A DNA stretch of 64,000 nt, from the NCBI RefSeq assembly GCF_902832885.1, contig NZ_CADFDK010000017.1, positions 1 through 64,000 on the forward strand. The letters are read 5' to 3'. The stretch comes from Burkholderia seminalis DSM 23518 (GTDB lineage: Bacteria; Pseudomonadota; Gammaproteobacteria; Burkholderiales; Burkholderiaceae). The translations under genes and the position numbers were made by a program. The notes under the pieces were generated by a model. That model did no database searches, was not told where the DNA came from, and was given only the letters and a program-made list of their open reading frames with translations. Numbering within the stretch: the first letter of the stretch is position 1; the number at the start of each line of letters is the position of its first letter. Shown one piece after another: positions 22,924 through 32,689 of this stretch.

Positions 22924-23832
22924 ATGCGCATCGTCCTTATCACCGGCATCTCCGGCTCAGGCAAGTCCGTCGCGCTGAACGCGCTCGAAGACGCAGGCTA
23001 TTACTGCGTCGACAACCTGCCGCCGCACGTGCTGCCCGAACTCGCCCGCTACCTCGGCCAGAACGGCCAGCGCCGGCTCGCGGTCGCGATCGACGCGCGC
23101 TCGAGCGCGTCGCTCGACGAAATGCCCGGCCTGATCCGCGAACTGTCGGGCGAGCACGACGTGCGCGTGCTGTTCCTCAACGCCAGCACCCAGGCGCTGA
23201 TCCAGCGCTTCTCCGAAACGCGCCGCCGCCATCCGCTGTCCGGCTCGCTGTCGCACGATGCGGACGTCGGCCTGCTGTCGTCGCTCGAGGAAGCGATCGA
23301 GCGCGAGCGCGACCTCGTCGCGCCGCTCGCCGAATTCGGCCACCAGATCGATACGAGCACGCTGCGCGCGAACGTGCTGCGCACGTGGGTCAAGCGCTTC
23401 ATCGAGCAGAAAGACAACGACCTGATGGTGATGTTCGAGTCGTTCGGCTTCAAGCGCGGCGTGCCGCTCGACGCCGACCTGATGTTCGACGTGCGCGCGC
23501 TGCCGAACCCGTACTACGACCACGAGTTGCGCCCGCTCACCGGGCTCGACCGGCCGGTCATCGCCTTTCTCGACGCACTGCCGATCGTCCACCAGATGAT
23601 CGACGACATCCATGCGTTCCTGATGAAATGGCTGCCGCACTTCCGTGATGACAACCGCAGCTACCTGACCGTCGCCATCGGCTGCACGGGCGGCCAGCAT
23701 CGCTCGGTGTTCATCGCGGAAACGCTCGCCGCGCGCCTCGCGCACGAGGCGAACGTGATCGTGCGGCATCGTGACGCGCCAGTGGATGTCGACGCGTCGT
23801 CGCGGCTCGTCTCCGAGGTCGCCCGACCCTAG
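22924..23832 (+). CDS. rapZ: RNase adapter protein RapZ
   Basis: A 302-residue P-loop protein of the YvcJ/RapZ family, which binds small RNAs and GTP/ATP and, in enterobacteria, guides RNase E to GlmZ. The Walker A GISGSGKS is at residues 8-15. The C-terminal domain has [10 protein letters not shown] and the conserved [12 protein letters not shown] loop. I use the ATG at 22924 (MRIVLITGI); ten codons of upstream frame are probably leader. A TATGAT resembling a -10 box lies at about 22891. Confidence 0.94.
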   Translation: MRIVLITGISGSGKSVALNALEDAGYYCVDNLPPHVLPELARYLGQNGQRRLAVAIDARSSASLDEMPGLIRELSGEHDVRVLFLNASTQALIQRFSETRRRHPLSGSLSHDADVGLLSSLEEAIERERDLVAPLAEFGHQIDTSTLRANVLRTWVKRFIEQKDNDLMVMFESFGFKRGVPLDADLMFDVRALPNPYYDHELRPLTGLDRPVIAFLDALPIVHQMIDDIHAFLMKWLPHFRDDNRSYLTVAIGCTGGQHRSVFIAETLAARLAHEANVIVRHRDAPVDVDASSRLVSEVARP

Positions 23833-23859
23833 CGACACCCGCTCCCTTGTCAGCGCGCC

Positions 23860-24495
23860 ATGTCCTCCCTATCGACCACCCTGATCGACCTGCCGCTGTT
23901 TCCACTGCACACGGTACTGTTTCCGGGAGGCCTGCTCCCGCTCAAGGTGTTCGAGGCGCGCTATCTCGACATGTCCCGCGCGTGCCTGCGCGATAACTCA
24001 CCGTTCGGCGTGTGCCTGCTGAAGAGCGGGCCCGAAGTCGCGCAGGACGGTGCCGTGTCGGTGCCCGAGACCATCGGCTGCATGGCGCGCATCACCGAGT
24101 GCGATACCGGTGAATTCGGGATGCTGTATCTGCAGGCGGTCGGCACGCAGCGTTTCGAGCTGCTGTCGTATCGCGTCGAAGGCAACGGGCTGCTGGTCGG
24201 CATCGCGGAGCCGCTGCCCGACGACATCCCGCTCGAAGGCGAGCAGACGCTCGCGCAGTTCGGCTCGTGCGCCGAGGTGCTCGAGCGCATCATCAACGCG
24301 CTGAAGAAGTCCGATCCGGAGAAGATGCCGTTCGGCGAACCGTTCCGCCTCGACGATCCGAGCTGGGTGTCGAACCGCCTCGCGGAACTGCTGCCGCTCG
24401 ACCTGCGGGCGCGGCAGAAGCTGATGGAGTTTCCGGACGTCGGCGCACGCATCGACGCCGTGCACCACGTGCTCGACCGGCACGGCTGGCTTTAG
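23860..24495 (+). CDS. LON substrate-binding domain protein (no protease domain)
   Basis: A 211-residue protein made only of a Lon N-terminal (substrate-binding, PUA-like) domain. It starts with LPLFPLHTVLFPGGLLPLKV and has FEARYLDM, both characteristic. It lacks the AAA+ and Ser-Lys protease domains, so it is not a protease on its own; its role is unknown. It begins 27 bases after rapZ and faces mutY convergently. Confidence 0.88.
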   Translation: MSSLSTTLIDLPLFPLHTVLFPGGLLPLKVFEARYLDMSRACLRDNSPFGVCLLKSGPEVAQDGAVSVPETIGCMARITECDTGEFGMLYLQAVGTQRFELLSYRVEGNGLLVGIAEPLPDDIPLEGEQTLAQFGSCAEVLERIINALKKSDPEKMPFGEPFRLDDPSWVSNRLAELLPLDLRARQKLMEFPDVGARIDAVHHVLDRHGWL

Positions 24496-24545
24496 GCGGC
24501 TTCGGCCCGGCGCGTTCCCGGGCGCGCGGCGCCCTTTCCCTTTCG

Positions 24546-25652
24546 TTACAGCAGCGGCCCGCTCAGTGCGTCGAGCAGCTTGCGCACGGGCGCCGGGACG
24601 CCGTACGCATCGAGCCGGCTCAACGGCACCCAGGCGGTATCCGCGTCGCGCGCGGACGAAGGCAAGCCGCCGCCGTCCGCGATATCGCTCAGCCGCGGTT
24701 CGATCTCGAGCCGGAAATGCGTGAAGGTGTGCGTGAGCGGGGCGAGCGGCACCGTGCCGCCGCCGCCGAAACCGCGCGCGAGTTCCGCGAGCGCGGCGTC
24801 GCCGTCCGCTTGCGGCAGGCTCCACAGTCCGCCCCAGATCCCGGTCGGCGGGCGGCGCTCCAGCAGCACGGCATCGCCATCGCGCAGCACGAGCATCCAG
24901 GTCCTGCGCGTCGGCACGGCCTTCTTCGGCCGCGCGGCCGGCAGTTCGCGCTGGCGGCCCGTCGATTGCGCGACGCAGTCGCCCGCGAACGGGCAGCGCG
25001 CGCAATCGGGCTTGCCGCGCACGCACAGCGTCGCGCCAAGATCCATCAGCCCCTGCGTGTAGGCACTCACGTCGGCCGCGTTCGCGGCATCGGGCAATAG
25101 CGATTCGGCGAGCGCCCACATGTCGTTCTCGACCCGCTTCTCGCCCGGAAACCCCTCGACGCCGAACACGCGCGCGAGCACGCGCTTCACGTTGCCGTCG
25201 AGAATCGTCGCACGCGCGCCGTAGGCGAACGACGCGATCGCGGCAGCCGTCGAGCGGCCGATGCCCGGCAGTTCGGCCAGCGCGTCGGGCGTCGCCGGAA
25301 ACGCACCGCCGTGTTCGGCGACGACGACCTGCGCGCAGCGATGCAGGTTGCGCGCACGCGAGTAGTAGCCGAGCCCCGCCCACAGCGCCATCACGTCGTC
25401 GGCCGGGGCGGCGGCGAGCGCCGCGACGTCGGGGTAGCGTTCGAGAAAGCGCGTGTAGTACGGAATCACGGTCGACACCTGCGTCTGCTGCAGCATGATT
25501 TCCGACAGCCAGATCCGGTACGGATCGCGGGTGTTCTGCCACGGCAGGTCGTGGCGGCCGTGCTCGCGCTGCCACGCGACCAGGCGCGTGGCGAACGTGC
25601 GGTGCAGCGGCGTGACGGGGAACGGAGCGGGGGCGATGCGGGGCGGCTTCAA
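24546..25652 (-). CDS. mutY: Adenine DNA glycosylase
   Basis: A 368-residue MutY, which removes adenine paired with 8-oxoguanine. It shows SEIMLQQTQV (catalytic Glu), the helix-hairpin-helix LPGIGRSTAAAI with a following catalytic Asp in ILDGNVKRVL, the 4Fe-4S ligands CVRGKPDCARCPFAGDC, and a C-terminal NUDIX-like 8-oxoG recognition domain. The first available start is TTG at 25652, with no internal ATG before conserved sequence. It lies 24 bases downstream of mutM; both belong to the GO repair system. Confidence 0.95.
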   Translation of the reverse strand: MKPPRIAPAPFPVTPLHRTFATRLVAWQREHGRHDLPWQNTRDPYRIWLSEIMLQQTQVSTVIPYYTRFLERYPDVAALAAAPADDVMALWAGLGYYSRARNLHRCAQVVVAEHGGAFPATPDALAELPGIGRSTAAAIASFAYGARATILDGNVKRVLARVFGVEGFPGEKRVENDMWALAESLLPDAANAADVSAYTQGLMDLGATLCVRGKPDCARCPFAGDCVAQSTGRQRELPAARPKKAVPTRRTWMLVLRDGDAVLLERRPPTGIWGGLWSLPQADGDAALAELARGFGGGGTVPLAPLTHTFTHFRLEIEPRLSDIADGGGLPSSARDADTAWVPLSRLDAYGVPAPVRKLLDALSGPLL

Positions 25653-25676
25653 GTTATCTAATCGTGAAAAAAGGTT

Positions 25677-26504
25677 TCAACGCTGGCAGGTCGGACAGAA
25701 ATAGGTCGACCGCTGGCCCTGCACGATCTGGCGGATCGGCGTGCCGCATACGCGGCACGGCTGGCCCGCCCGGTCGTAGACGAAGCAGTCGAGCTGGAAG
25801 TAGCCGCTTTCGCCGTTGCTGCCGACAAAATCGCGCAACGTGCTGCCGCCGCGCTCGATCGCGTCGGCAAGTGTCGCGCGCACCGCGTCGGCCAGCCGCT
25901 CGTAGCGCGGCAGCGAGACCTTGCCGGCGGCCGTCGTCGGCCGGATGCCGGCGCGAAACAGGCTCTCCGACGCATAGATGTTGCCGACGCCGACGACCAT
26001 GTCGCCCGCGAGCAGCGCCTGCTTGACCGACACCGTGCGGCCGCGCGTGCGCGCGTGCAGCAGCGCGCCGGTGAACGCCGGCGAGAACGGCTCGACGCCG
26101 AGGCTCGCGAGAAGCGGATGCGCGTGCACGTCGCCTGCTTCGCGCGGGTGCCACAACACGGCGCCGAAGCGGCGCGGGTCGCGGAACCGCAGCACGAATT
26201 CGTCGAAGATCCAGTCGATATGGTCGTGCTTCGCGGCGACCGGCACGCCGGCCGCGGGCAGCACGCGCAGCGTGCCCGTCATGCCGAGATGGACGATGAA
26301 CCAGCCGGCGTCGACCTCGAACAGCAGATACTTGCCGCGACGCTCGACGGCGAGCACCTCGCGCGCGCGCAACTGCTCGGCGAGCCCCGCCGGCACGGGC
26401 CAGCGCAACATCTCGGTACGGACGTCGACACGCTCGACGCGGCGGCCCGCGACAAAGGGCTCGATGCCCCGGCGCGTGACTTCGACTTCTGGCAACTCTG
26501 GCAT
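25677..26504 (-). CDS. mutM: Formamidopyrimidine-DNA glycosylase
   Basis: A 275-residue Fpg. The N-terminal catalytic Pro2-Glu3 is in MPELPEVEV, the helix-two-turn-helix region contains [15 protein letters not shown], and a C-terminal zinc finger of CxxC pairs (CRVCG...CPTCQR) is complete. It excises 8-oxoguanine and ring-opened purines. mutM and mutY are adjacent and co-directional, so both arms of oxidised-guanine repair may be co-expressed. Confidence 0.97.
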   Translation of the reverse strand: MPELPEVEVTRRGIEPFVAGRRVERVDVRTEMLRWPVPAGLAEQLRAREVLAVERRGKYLLFEVDAGWFIVHLGMTGTLRVLPAAGVPVAAKHDHIDWIFDEFVLRFRDPRRFGAVLWHPREAGDVHAHPLLASLGVEPFSPAFTGALLHARTRGRTVSVKQALLAGDMVVGVGNIYASESLFRAGIRPTTAAGKVSLPRYERLADAVRATLADAIERGGSTLRDFVGSNGESGYFQLDCFVYDRAGQPCRVCGTPIRQIVQGQRSTYFCPTCQR

Positions 26505-26542
26505 GTTTTACGGGTCTGAGGCTGGATTCACGATCGTGCGTG

Positions 26543-26565
26543 TATTGTAGCGAGCGCGTTACAAT
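26543..26565. promoter_or_regulatory. Divergent promoter region with ATTGTA-N10-TACAAT palindrome
   Basis: An inverted repeat (ATTGTA at 26544-26549, TACAAT at 26560-26565) lies between mutM and the divergent TPR gene. Each arm, read outward, is a plausible -10 hexamer (TACAAT) for one of the two genes. The -35 regions are weak. Confidence 0.4.
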
Positions 26566-26590
26566 CGGTTGAAACATCGAACGGATTTCC

Positions 26591-28414
26591 ATGACTCTGC
26601 CCTCGAAGCTGCTTCAGAAGCGCCCCGCCGCCGTGCGCGGCGTGCGCGCCTTCCCGGTCCGCCGTGCACTCGGCGCCGCGCTGTTTGCCGCCTGGACCCT
26701 CACCGCCTTCCCGGCCCACGCGCAGGATCCGGCATCGGACGACGCGGAGCCGCAGGGTGCGTTCGAGCATGTGATGCCGGACGAGCGGAAGAATCTCCCC
26801 GGCGTGCCGCTGACGAGCCAGATCGTCTACCAGGTGCTCGCCGCCGAGGTCGCGCTCCAGCGCAACCAGCCGGCGCCCGCCTACCAGACCTACCTCGCAC
26901 TTGCCCGCGACACGCGCGATCCGCGCATGGCGCAGCGCGCGACCGAGATCGCGCTCGGCGCGCAGAGCCCGGCCGACGCGCTGTCCGCCGCGAATCTGTG
27001 GCGCCAGTACGCGCCGGATTCGAACCGGGCGTCGCAGGTCGATGCCGCGCTGCTGGTGCTCGCCGGCAAGCCGGCCGACGCGCAGCCGATGCTCGCGCGC
27101 GAGCTGGCCCGCGCGACCGGCGAGACGCGCGGCCCGGCGATCCTCGCGCTGCAGGCGCTGCTCGTGCGCGGCCCCGACCGCGTCGGCGGCCTCGCGGTGC
27201 TGAAGGACATGCTGAAGAACGACATGAACCGCCCCGAGGCCCAGCTCGCGATCGCACGGCAGCAGCTCGCGGTCGACGACAAGGACGGCGCCGCGCAGTC
27301 GCTGAAGCAGGCGCTGGCGCTGCGCCCCGACTACCTGCCGGCGGCGCTGATGCTGTCGCAGATGGGCCCGGCGGAACGCGCGGCCGGCATCGCCTCGTTC
27401 GAGAAGTATGTTCAGCAGAATCCGAAGTCGCGCGATGCGCGGCTCGCGCTGTCGCAGCTGTATCTCGCCGACGACCGCCTCGACGACGCGCAGAAGCAGT
27501 TCGAGACGATGCGCAAGCTCGACGCGAAGGATCCGACGCCGCTGATGGCGCTCGCGCTGATCAAGATCCAGCAGAAGAAGCTCGACGAAGCGACCGCCTA
27601 CCTGAAGCAGTACGTGCAGCTCGGCAACAAGCAGCCGAACCTCGACGTCGGCCAGGGCTACATCTACCTCGCGCAGATCGCGATCGACCAGAACAACGAC
27701 GCGCAGGCGTCGCAATGGCTCGACAAGGTCGACCAGACGAGCCAGCACTACCTGCCCGCGCAAATCACGCGCGCGCAGCTGCTGCAGAAACAGGGCAAGA
27801 CCGATGAGGCGCGCAAGGTGCTCGACGACCTGCCGATCACCGATCCGCGCGACGCGGCCGTGGTCGCGCGCACCGACGCGTCGATCCTGTTCACAGCGAA
27901 ACGCTATCCGGAAGCCGAGGCGCGGCTCGGCCAGGCGGTCCAGGACTTCCCCGACGATCCCGACCTGCGCTACGACTACGCGATGGCGGCCGAAAAGACC
28001 GGCCACTACACGACGATGGAAAAGCAGTTGCGCGAGCTGATCCGCACGCAGCCCGACAACCCGCAGGCGTACAACGCGCTCGGCTATTCGCTGGCCGACC
28101 GCAACCAGCGCCTGCCCGAAGCCAGCAAGCTGATCGACAAGGCGATGGCGCTCGCGCCGAATGACGCGTACATCATGGACAGCCTCGGCTGGGTGAAGTA
28201 CCGGATGGGCGACACGGCCGGCGCGACGAAGGTCCTGCGGCGCGCGTACGAACTGCAGCCGAACGCCGAAATCGGCGCGCACCTCGGCGAAGTGCTGTGG
28301 AAGAGCGGCGCGCAGGACGACGCACGTTCCGCATGGCGCGACGCGCAGAAGCTCGAACCCGACAACGAGACGCTCGTGCAGACGCTGAAGCGCCTCCAGA
28401 TCAACGGCCTCTGA
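26591..28414 (+). CDS. Tetratricopeptide repeat protein, exported
   Basis: A 607-residue protein with an N-terminal signal sequence (hydrophobic RRALGAALFAAWTLTAFPAHA, cleavage near AHAQ), then mostly helical TPR repeats, including a canonical C-terminal set (NPQAYNALGYSLADRN; DAYIMDSLGWVKYRMGD). It probably acts as a periplasmic or outer-membrane-linked protein-interaction scaffold. Its TGA overlaps the lolB ATG by one base, so it may have a role near lipoprotein sorting. No catalytic domain is visible. Confidence 0.85.
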   Translation: MTLPSKLLQKRPAAVRGVRAFPVRRALGAALFAAWTLTAFPAHAQDPASDDAEPQGAFEHVMPDERKNLPGVPLTSQIVYQVLAAEVALQRNQPAPAYQTYLALARDTRDPRMAQRATEIALGAQSPADALSAANLWRQYAPDSNRASQVDAALLVLAGKPADAQPMLARELARATGETRGPAILALQALLVRGPDRVGGLAVLKDMLKNDMNRPEAQLAIARQQLAVDDKDGAAQSLKQALALRPDYLPAALMLSQMGPAERAAGIASFEKYVQQNPKSRDARLALSQLYLADDRLDDAQKQFETMRKLDAKDPTPLMALALIKIQQKKLDEATAYLKQYVQLGNKQPNLDVGQGYIYLAQIAIDQNNDAQASQWLDKVDQTSQHYLPAQITRAQLLQKQGKTDEARKVLDDLPITDPRDAAVVARTDASILFTAKRYPEAEARLGQAVQDFPDDPDLRYDYAMAAEKTGHYTTMEKQLRELIRTQPDNPQAYNALGYSLADRNQRLPEASKLIDKAMALAPNDAYIMDSLGWVKYRMGDTAGATKVLRRAYELQPNAEIGAHLGEVLWKSGAQDDARSAWRDAQKLEPDNETLVQTLKRLQINGL

Positions 28415-29037
28415 TGCGGATGTTCCCGACGCTTTCCCTGTTCTCCCGCGCGCAGCGCACGCTGGCCGCGGCCGGCGCGGCGCTCGCGCTCGCCGGCTGC
28501 GCGAGCACGCCGCCGTCGGCCAGCGCGCCGGCGACCGGCGCGGTGCTGCAAACGGCCGCGTCGCATGCTTACCACGGCCGCTTCGCGGTGCAGTACGACG
28601 ACCGTCTCGGCAAGCAGCAGCACGTGTACGGCAACTTCGACTGGCAGGAACACGGCGACGACGTGTCGCTCGAGCTGCGCAGCCCGCTCGGCCAGACGCT
28701 CGCGATCGTGAAATCGACGCCGCAGGCAGCCTCGCTCGAACTGCCGAACCGTCCGACGCAATACGCGCCGGACGTCGGCGACCTGATGCAGAAGACGCTC
28801 GGCTTCGAACTGCCGCTCGCCGGCCTGCGCTACTGGCTGCTGCCGACGGCCGCGCCCGCGACACAGGCGGAAACCGTGCGCGACCCGGCCGACGGCACGC
28901 GCGTCAAGCAGATCCGCCAGGACGGCTGGACGATCGACTACCTTGCCTACGCGGACGCCCCGGCCACGGGCGTCAAACGCGTCAACCTCGTGCGCGCGAC
29001 ACCGCCGCTCGACATCAAGCTCGTGCTCGACCAGTGA
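28414..29037 (+). CDS. lolB: Outer-membrane lipoprotein receptor LolB
   Basis: A 207-residue lipoprotein. A signal peptide ends in the lipobox LAGC with acylated Cys29, followed by a beta-barrel-like LolB domain ([11 protein letters not shown]...; [11 protein letters not shown]). LolB accepts lipoproteins from LolA and inserts them into the outer membrane. The start overlaps the TPR gene stop (TGATG), and ispE follows after 25 bases, the usual lolB-ispE-tRNA-Gln-prs order. Confidence 0.92.
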   Translation: MRMFPTLSLFSRAQRTLAAAGAALALAGCASTPPSASAPATGAVLQTAASHAYHGRFAVQYDDRLGKQQHVYGNFDWQEHGDDVSLELRSPLGQTLAIVKSTPQAASLELPNRPTQYAPDVGDLMQKTLGFELPLAGLRYWLLPTAAPATQAETVRDPADGTRVKQIRQDGWTIDYLAYADAPATGVKRVNLVRATPPLDIKLVLDQ

Positions 29038-29062
29038 GCACCGGCCCAGCCCAGACATACGC

Positions 29063-29944
29063 ATGACCGATTCGACCCGCTCGCTGCGCAACTGCCTTGC
29101 GCCCGCGAAACTCAACCTGTTCCTGCACATCACCGGCCGTCGCCCGAACGGCTATCACGACCTGCAGAGCGTGTTCCAGCTGCTGAACTGGGGCGATACG
29201 CTGCACTTCACGCTGCGCGACGACGGTCGCGTCGCACGCGTCACCGACGTGCCCGGCGTGCCCGAGGAAAGCGATCTCGTCGTGCGCGCGGCCAACCTGC
29301 TGAAAACGCATACGGGCACCGCGCACGGCGTCGACATCGAGATCGACAAGTGCCTGCCGATGGGCGCCGGTCTCGGCGGCGGCAGCTCCGACGCGGCGAC
29401 GACGCTGCTCGCGCTGAACCGCCTGTGGCAGCTCGACCTGCCGCGTGCCGAGCTGCAGTCGCTCGCGGTCAAACTCGGCGCCGACGTCCCGTTTTTTATT
29501 TTTGGAAAAAATGCGTTCGCAGAGGGTATCGGAGAAGAATTAGCTGAGGTAGAATTGCCGACTCGCTGGTTCTTGGTTGTGACGCCAAGCGTTCATGTCC
29601 CGACCGCTGAAATATTTTCAGATGAGTTGTTGACAAGAGATACGAAGCCCGTCACAATTGCTGACTTTCTTGCACAGCAAACCAGCGATGCGGGATGGCC
29701 AGATAGCTTCGGCCGGAACGACATGCAGGAAGTTGTAACAAGGAAGTACGCGGAAGTTGCGCAGGCGGTCAAATGGTTGTATGATGTGACCCCCGCGAGG
29801 ATGACCGGCTCCGGAGCAAGCGTGTTTGCAGCGTTTCACAGCAAGCACGAGGCAGAAGCGGCGAAAGCCAAGCTGCCCGCCAGCTGGAAGGGCGCAGTTG
29901 CCGAGAGTCTGAACGAGCATCCGCTCTTCGCTTTCGCGTCATGA
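29063..29944 (+). CDS. ispE: 4-diphosphocytidyl-2-C-methyl-D-erythritol kinase
   Basis: A 293-residue GHMP kinase of the MEP isoprenoid pathway. The N-terminal [21 protein letters not shown], the ATP loop [15 protein letters not shown] (about residues 97-111) and the C-terminal [10 protein letters not shown] are present. The first half uses GC-rich codons. From about 29,490 the codon choice changes abruptly to a much more AT-rich pattern up to near 29,800, although the protein stays intact; this looks like a mosaic allele. Confidence 0.95.
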   Translation: MTDSTRSLRNCLAPAKLNLFLHITGRRPNGYHDLQSVFQLLNWGDTLHFTLRDDGRVARVTDVPGVPEESDLVVRAANLLKTHTGTAHGVDIEIDKCLPMGAGLGGGSSDAATTLLALNRLWQLDLPRAELQSLAVKLGADVPFFIFGKNAFAEGIGEELAEVELPTRWFLVVTPSVHVPTAEIFSDELLTRDTKPVTIADFLAQQTSDAGWPDSFGRNDMQEVVTRKYAEVAQAVKWLYDVTPARMTGSGASVFAAFHSKHEAEAAKAKLPASWKGAVAESLNEHPLFAFAS

Positions 29945-29999
29945 AGTTTTACTTTGCCGAACGGCCTACACGAGTTCGGTGAAGCAGTCAGTTAAGTGT

Positions 30000-30076
30000 A
30001 GGGGAGTCGCCAAGTTGGTCAAGGCACCGGATTTTGATTCCGGCATGCGAGGGTTCGAGTCCTTCCTCCCCTGCCA
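30000..30076 (+). tRNA. tRNA-Gln (anticodon TTG)
   Basis: A 77-nt cloverleaf. The acceptor arms AGGGGAG and CTCCCCT pair, the anticodon stem CCGGA/TCCGG encloses TTTTGAT with anticodon TTG, and the T-loop is GGTTCGAGTCC. The 3' CCA is encoded. It lies between ispE and prs, its usual place in betaproteobacteria. Confidence 0.97.
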
Positions 30077-30121
30077 AAAATTTTCCCGCATTTCCCGCCC
30101 CAAGCCTGAAGCAGGTGCACG

Positions 30122-31084
30122 ATGAGCAGCCACAGCCATGATGGCCTGATGGTCTTTACTGGCAACGCGAATCCCGCGCTTGCCCAGGAAGTCGTCAATA
30201 TCCTTGGTATCCCCCTCGGCAAAGCAATGGTCAGCCGTTTCTCCGACGGCGAGATCCAGGTCGAGATCCAGGAAAACGTGCGTGGCAAGGACGTCTTCGT
30301 CCTGCAATCCACGTGCGCACCGGCGAACGACAACCTGATGGAACTGATGATCATGGTCGATGCGCTCAAGCGCGCATCCGCCGGCCGGATCACCGCAGCC
30401 ATCCCCTACTTCGGCTACGCTCGTCAGGATCGCCGCCCGCGTTCGGCGCGGGTCGCGATCTCGGCGAAGATCGTCGCGAACATGCTGGAAATCGCCGGCG
30501 TCGAGCGGATCATCACGATGGATCTGCACGCCGACCAGATTCAGGGCTTCTTCGACATCCCGGTCGACAACATCTACGCAACGCCGATCCTGCTGGGCGA
30601 CCTGCGCAAGCAGAACTACTCGGATCTGCTCGTCGTGTCGCCGGACGTCGGCGGCGTGGTGCGTGCCCGGGCACTCGCGAAGCAGCTCAACTGCGATCTC
30701 GCGATCATCGACAAGCGTCGCCCGAAGGCGAACGTCGCCGAAGTGATGAACATCATCGGTGAAGTCGAAGGCCGCACCTGCGTGATCATGGACGACATGG
30801 TCGATACGGCCGGCACGCTCTGCAAGGCCGCACAAGTGCTGAAGGACCGCGGTGCGAAGCAGGTGTTCGCGTACGCGACGCACCCCGTGCTGTCGGGCGG
30901 CGCCGCGGATCGCATCGCCGCATCGGCACTCGACGAGCTGGTCGTCACCGACACGATCCCGCTGTCGGCCGAATCGCTGGCCTGCTCGAAGATCCGCTCG
31001 CTGACGAGCGCGAGCCTGCTGGCCGAGACGTTCTCGCGGATCCGCCGCGGCGATTCGGTGATGTCGCTGTTCGCGGAATCCTGA
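30122..31084 (+). CDS. prs: Ribose-phosphate pyrophosphokinase
   Basis: A 320-residue PRPP synthetase. The flexible-loop and ATP-binding segment [11 protein letters not shown], the signature [15 protein letters not shown] and the PRPP-binding loop [13 protein letters not shown] are present. It makes PRPP for nucleotide, histidine and tryptophan synthesis. A strong terminator follows. Confidence 0.97.
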   Translation: MSSHSHDGLMVFTGNANPALAQEVVNILGIPLGKAMVSRFSDGEIQVEIQENVRGKDVFVLQSTCAPANDNLMELMIMVDALKRASAGRITAAIPYFGYARQDRRPRSARVAISAKIVANMLEIAGVERIITMDLHADQIQGFFDIPVDNIYATPILLGDLRKQNYSDLLVVSPDVGGVVRARALAKQLNCDLAIIDKRRPKANVAEVMNIIGEVEGRTCVIMDDMVDTAGTLCKAAQVLKDRGAKQVFAYATHPVLSGGAADRIAASALDELVVTDTIPLSAESLACSKIRSLTSASLLAETFSRIRRGDSVMSLFAES

Positions 31085-31114
31085 TCGCGAATCGACGGAA
31101 CAAAGCATGCGCGG

Positions 31115-31145
31115 AAAGCGAAGCGGCAACGCTTCGCTTTTTGCA
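31115..31145 (+). terminator. Rho-independent terminator after prs
   Basis: AAAGCGAAGC and GCTTCGCTTT (31115-31124, 31131-31140) form a 10-bp stem with a GGCAAC loop, followed by TTGC. It lies about 30 bases past the prs stop. Confidence 0.85.
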
Positions 31146-31184
31146 CAATCGGACGGGATAGACGAAACCCCGGCCGTTTCATCA

Positions 31185-31211
31185 GGGGCCGCCGTTTGAC
31201 GGCCCCGTTTT
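31185..31211 (+). promoter_or_regulatory. Second hairpin in the prs-rplY gap
   Basis: GGGGCCG and CGGCCCC form a 7-bp stem with an 8-base loop, followed by GTTTTA. It lies about 40 bases before the rplY start, so it could be a back-up terminator or part of the rplY leader. Confidence 0.4.
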
Positions 31212-31245
31212 ACTGCCTGGTCGCGGGCAGCTATTGGAGAATCAT

Positions 31246-31851
31246 ATGAAAGTCGTCGCTTTCGAGCGCCAACAGCAAGGTACGGGTGCGAGCCGCCGCC
31301 TGCGCAACGCTGGCAAGACCACGGGTATCGTTTACGGTGGCGAAGCCGCCCCGCAAAAGATCGAACTGGATCACAACGCCCTGTGGCACGCCCTGAAGAA
31401 GGAAGCTTTCCACTCGTCGATCCTCGACCTCGAAGTGGCTGGCCAGTCGCAACAGGTTCTGCTGCGCGACGTGCAATACCACCCGTTCAAGCAACTGGTG
31501 CTGCACGTGGACTTCCAGCGCGTTGACGCGAAGAAGAAGCTGCACACGAAGGCACCGCTGCACTTCCTGAACGCGGAAGTCAGCCCGGCCGTGAAGCTGT
31601 CGAGCGCGATCGTTTCGCACGTCGCGACGGAAATCGAAATCGAGTGCCTGCCGGCCGACCTGCCGGAGTTCCTCGAAGTCGACCTGTCGAAGATCGAAGC
31701 CGGTCAATCGCTGCACGCGAAGGACATCACGCTGCCGAAGGGCGTCGCGCTGGTCGCGCACATCGACGCGGAAAACCCGGTCATCGCTTCGGCGACGGTC
31801 CCGGCTGGTGCCGTGTCGGACGCAGCCGAAGGCGAAACGCCGGCTGCCTAA
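31246..31851 (+). CDS. rplY: 50S ribosomal protein L25/general stress protein Ctc
   Basis: A 201-residue two-domain L25 (Ctc/TL5 type). The N-terminal 5S-rRNA-binding domain has [18 protein letters not shown], and a C-terminal beta domain follows. The ATG at 31246 has TTGGAGA upstream; a TTG 12 bases earlier is inside that site and is rejected. Codon choice is milder than in its neighbours, as often seen in highly expressed genes. It precedes pth, a conserved pair. Confidence 0.96.
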   Translation: MKVVAFERQQQGTGASRRLRNAGKTTGIVYGGEAAPQKIELDHNALWHALKKEAFHSSILDLEVAGQSQQVLLRDVQYHPFKQLVLHVDFQRVDAKKKLHTKAPLHFLNAEVSPAVKLSSAIVSHVATEIEIECLPADLPEFLEVDLSKIEAGQSLHAKDITLPKGVALVAHIDAENPVIASATVPAGAVSDAAEGETPAA

Positions 31852-31900
31852 GCGGCTGCCTACGCGCCCCATCGATCCGTTTCACGAAACGGTCGACGCA

Positions 31901-31930
31901 ACCCGCCGCGGCTTGCCCGGCGGGTTTTTC
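31901..31930 (+). terminator. Rho-independent terminator after rplY
   Basis: ACCCGCC (31901-31907) pairs with GGCGGGT (31919-31925), followed by a T-rich tract. Confidence 0.85.
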
Positions 31931-31971
31931 TTTTTCTGCGCCCAGGCGGCCGCTGCCGCCTTCGAAACGTC

Positions 31972-32571
31972 ATGATCAAACTGATCGTCGGCCTCGGCAA
32001 TCCCGGGGCGGAATACACCGCGACGCGCCACAACGCCGGCTTCTGGCTGATCGACCAGCTCGCCCGCGAAGCCGGCACGACGCTGCGCGACGAACGCCGA
32101 TTCCACGGCTTCTACGCGAAAGCGCGCCTGCACGGCGAGGAAGTCCATCTGCTCGAGCCGCAGACCTACATGAACCGCTCCGGCCAGTCGGTCGTCGCGC
32201 TCGCGCAATTCTTCAAGATCCTGCCCGACGAGATCCTCGTCGCGCACGACGAGCTCGACCTGCCACCCGGCACCGTGAAGCTGAAGCTCGGCGGCGGCAG
32301 CGGCGGCCACAACGGCCTGAAGGACATCTCCGCGCACCTGTCGTCGCAGCAGTACTGGCGGCTGCGGATCGGCATCGGCCATCCGCGCGACCTGATTCCG
32401 GAAAGCGCACGCGCCGGCGCGAAGCCCGACGTCGCGAACTTCGTGCTGAAGCCGCCGCGCCGCGAGGAGCAGGACGTGATCGACGCGTCGATCGAACGCG
32501 CGCTCGCCGTGATGCCGATGGTCGTCAAGGGCGAACTCGACCGCGCGACGATGCAACTGCATCGCAACTGA
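31972..32571 (+). CDS. pth: Peptidyl-tRNA hydrolase
   Basis: A 199-residue Pth, which recycles peptidyl-tRNA dropped by stalled ribosomes. The stretches [20 protein letters not shown] (catalytic His in RHNAG), [23 protein letters not shown] and [12 protein letters not shown] are all intact. It follows rplY after that gene's terminator. Confidence 0.97.
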   Translation: MIKLIVGLGNPGAEYTATRHNAGFWLIDQLAREAGTTLRDERRFHGFYAKARLHGEEVHLLEPQTYMNRSGQSVVALAQFFKILPDEILVAHDELDLPPGTVKLKLGGGSGGHNGLKDISAHLSSQQYWRLRIGIGHPRDLIPESARAGAKPDVANFVLKPPRREEQDVIDASIERALAVMPMVVKGELDRATMQLHRN

Positions 32572-32689
32572 TCGCCGCTCGCACCGGCCCGGTGCATCGG
32601 GCCGTCCGGCGTCGCCGGGCGGCTGCGCCCGCCCCACTACGACGCGCACATGCGGTAATCTCGACGTTTTGCCCGACAGGAGCCAAGCG

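Noticed and set aside
30000-30076. tRNA-Gln as the attachment site of the island
   Set aside because: The island repeats match the fdx 5' end, about 4 kb away, and no tRNA 3' end is duplicated.
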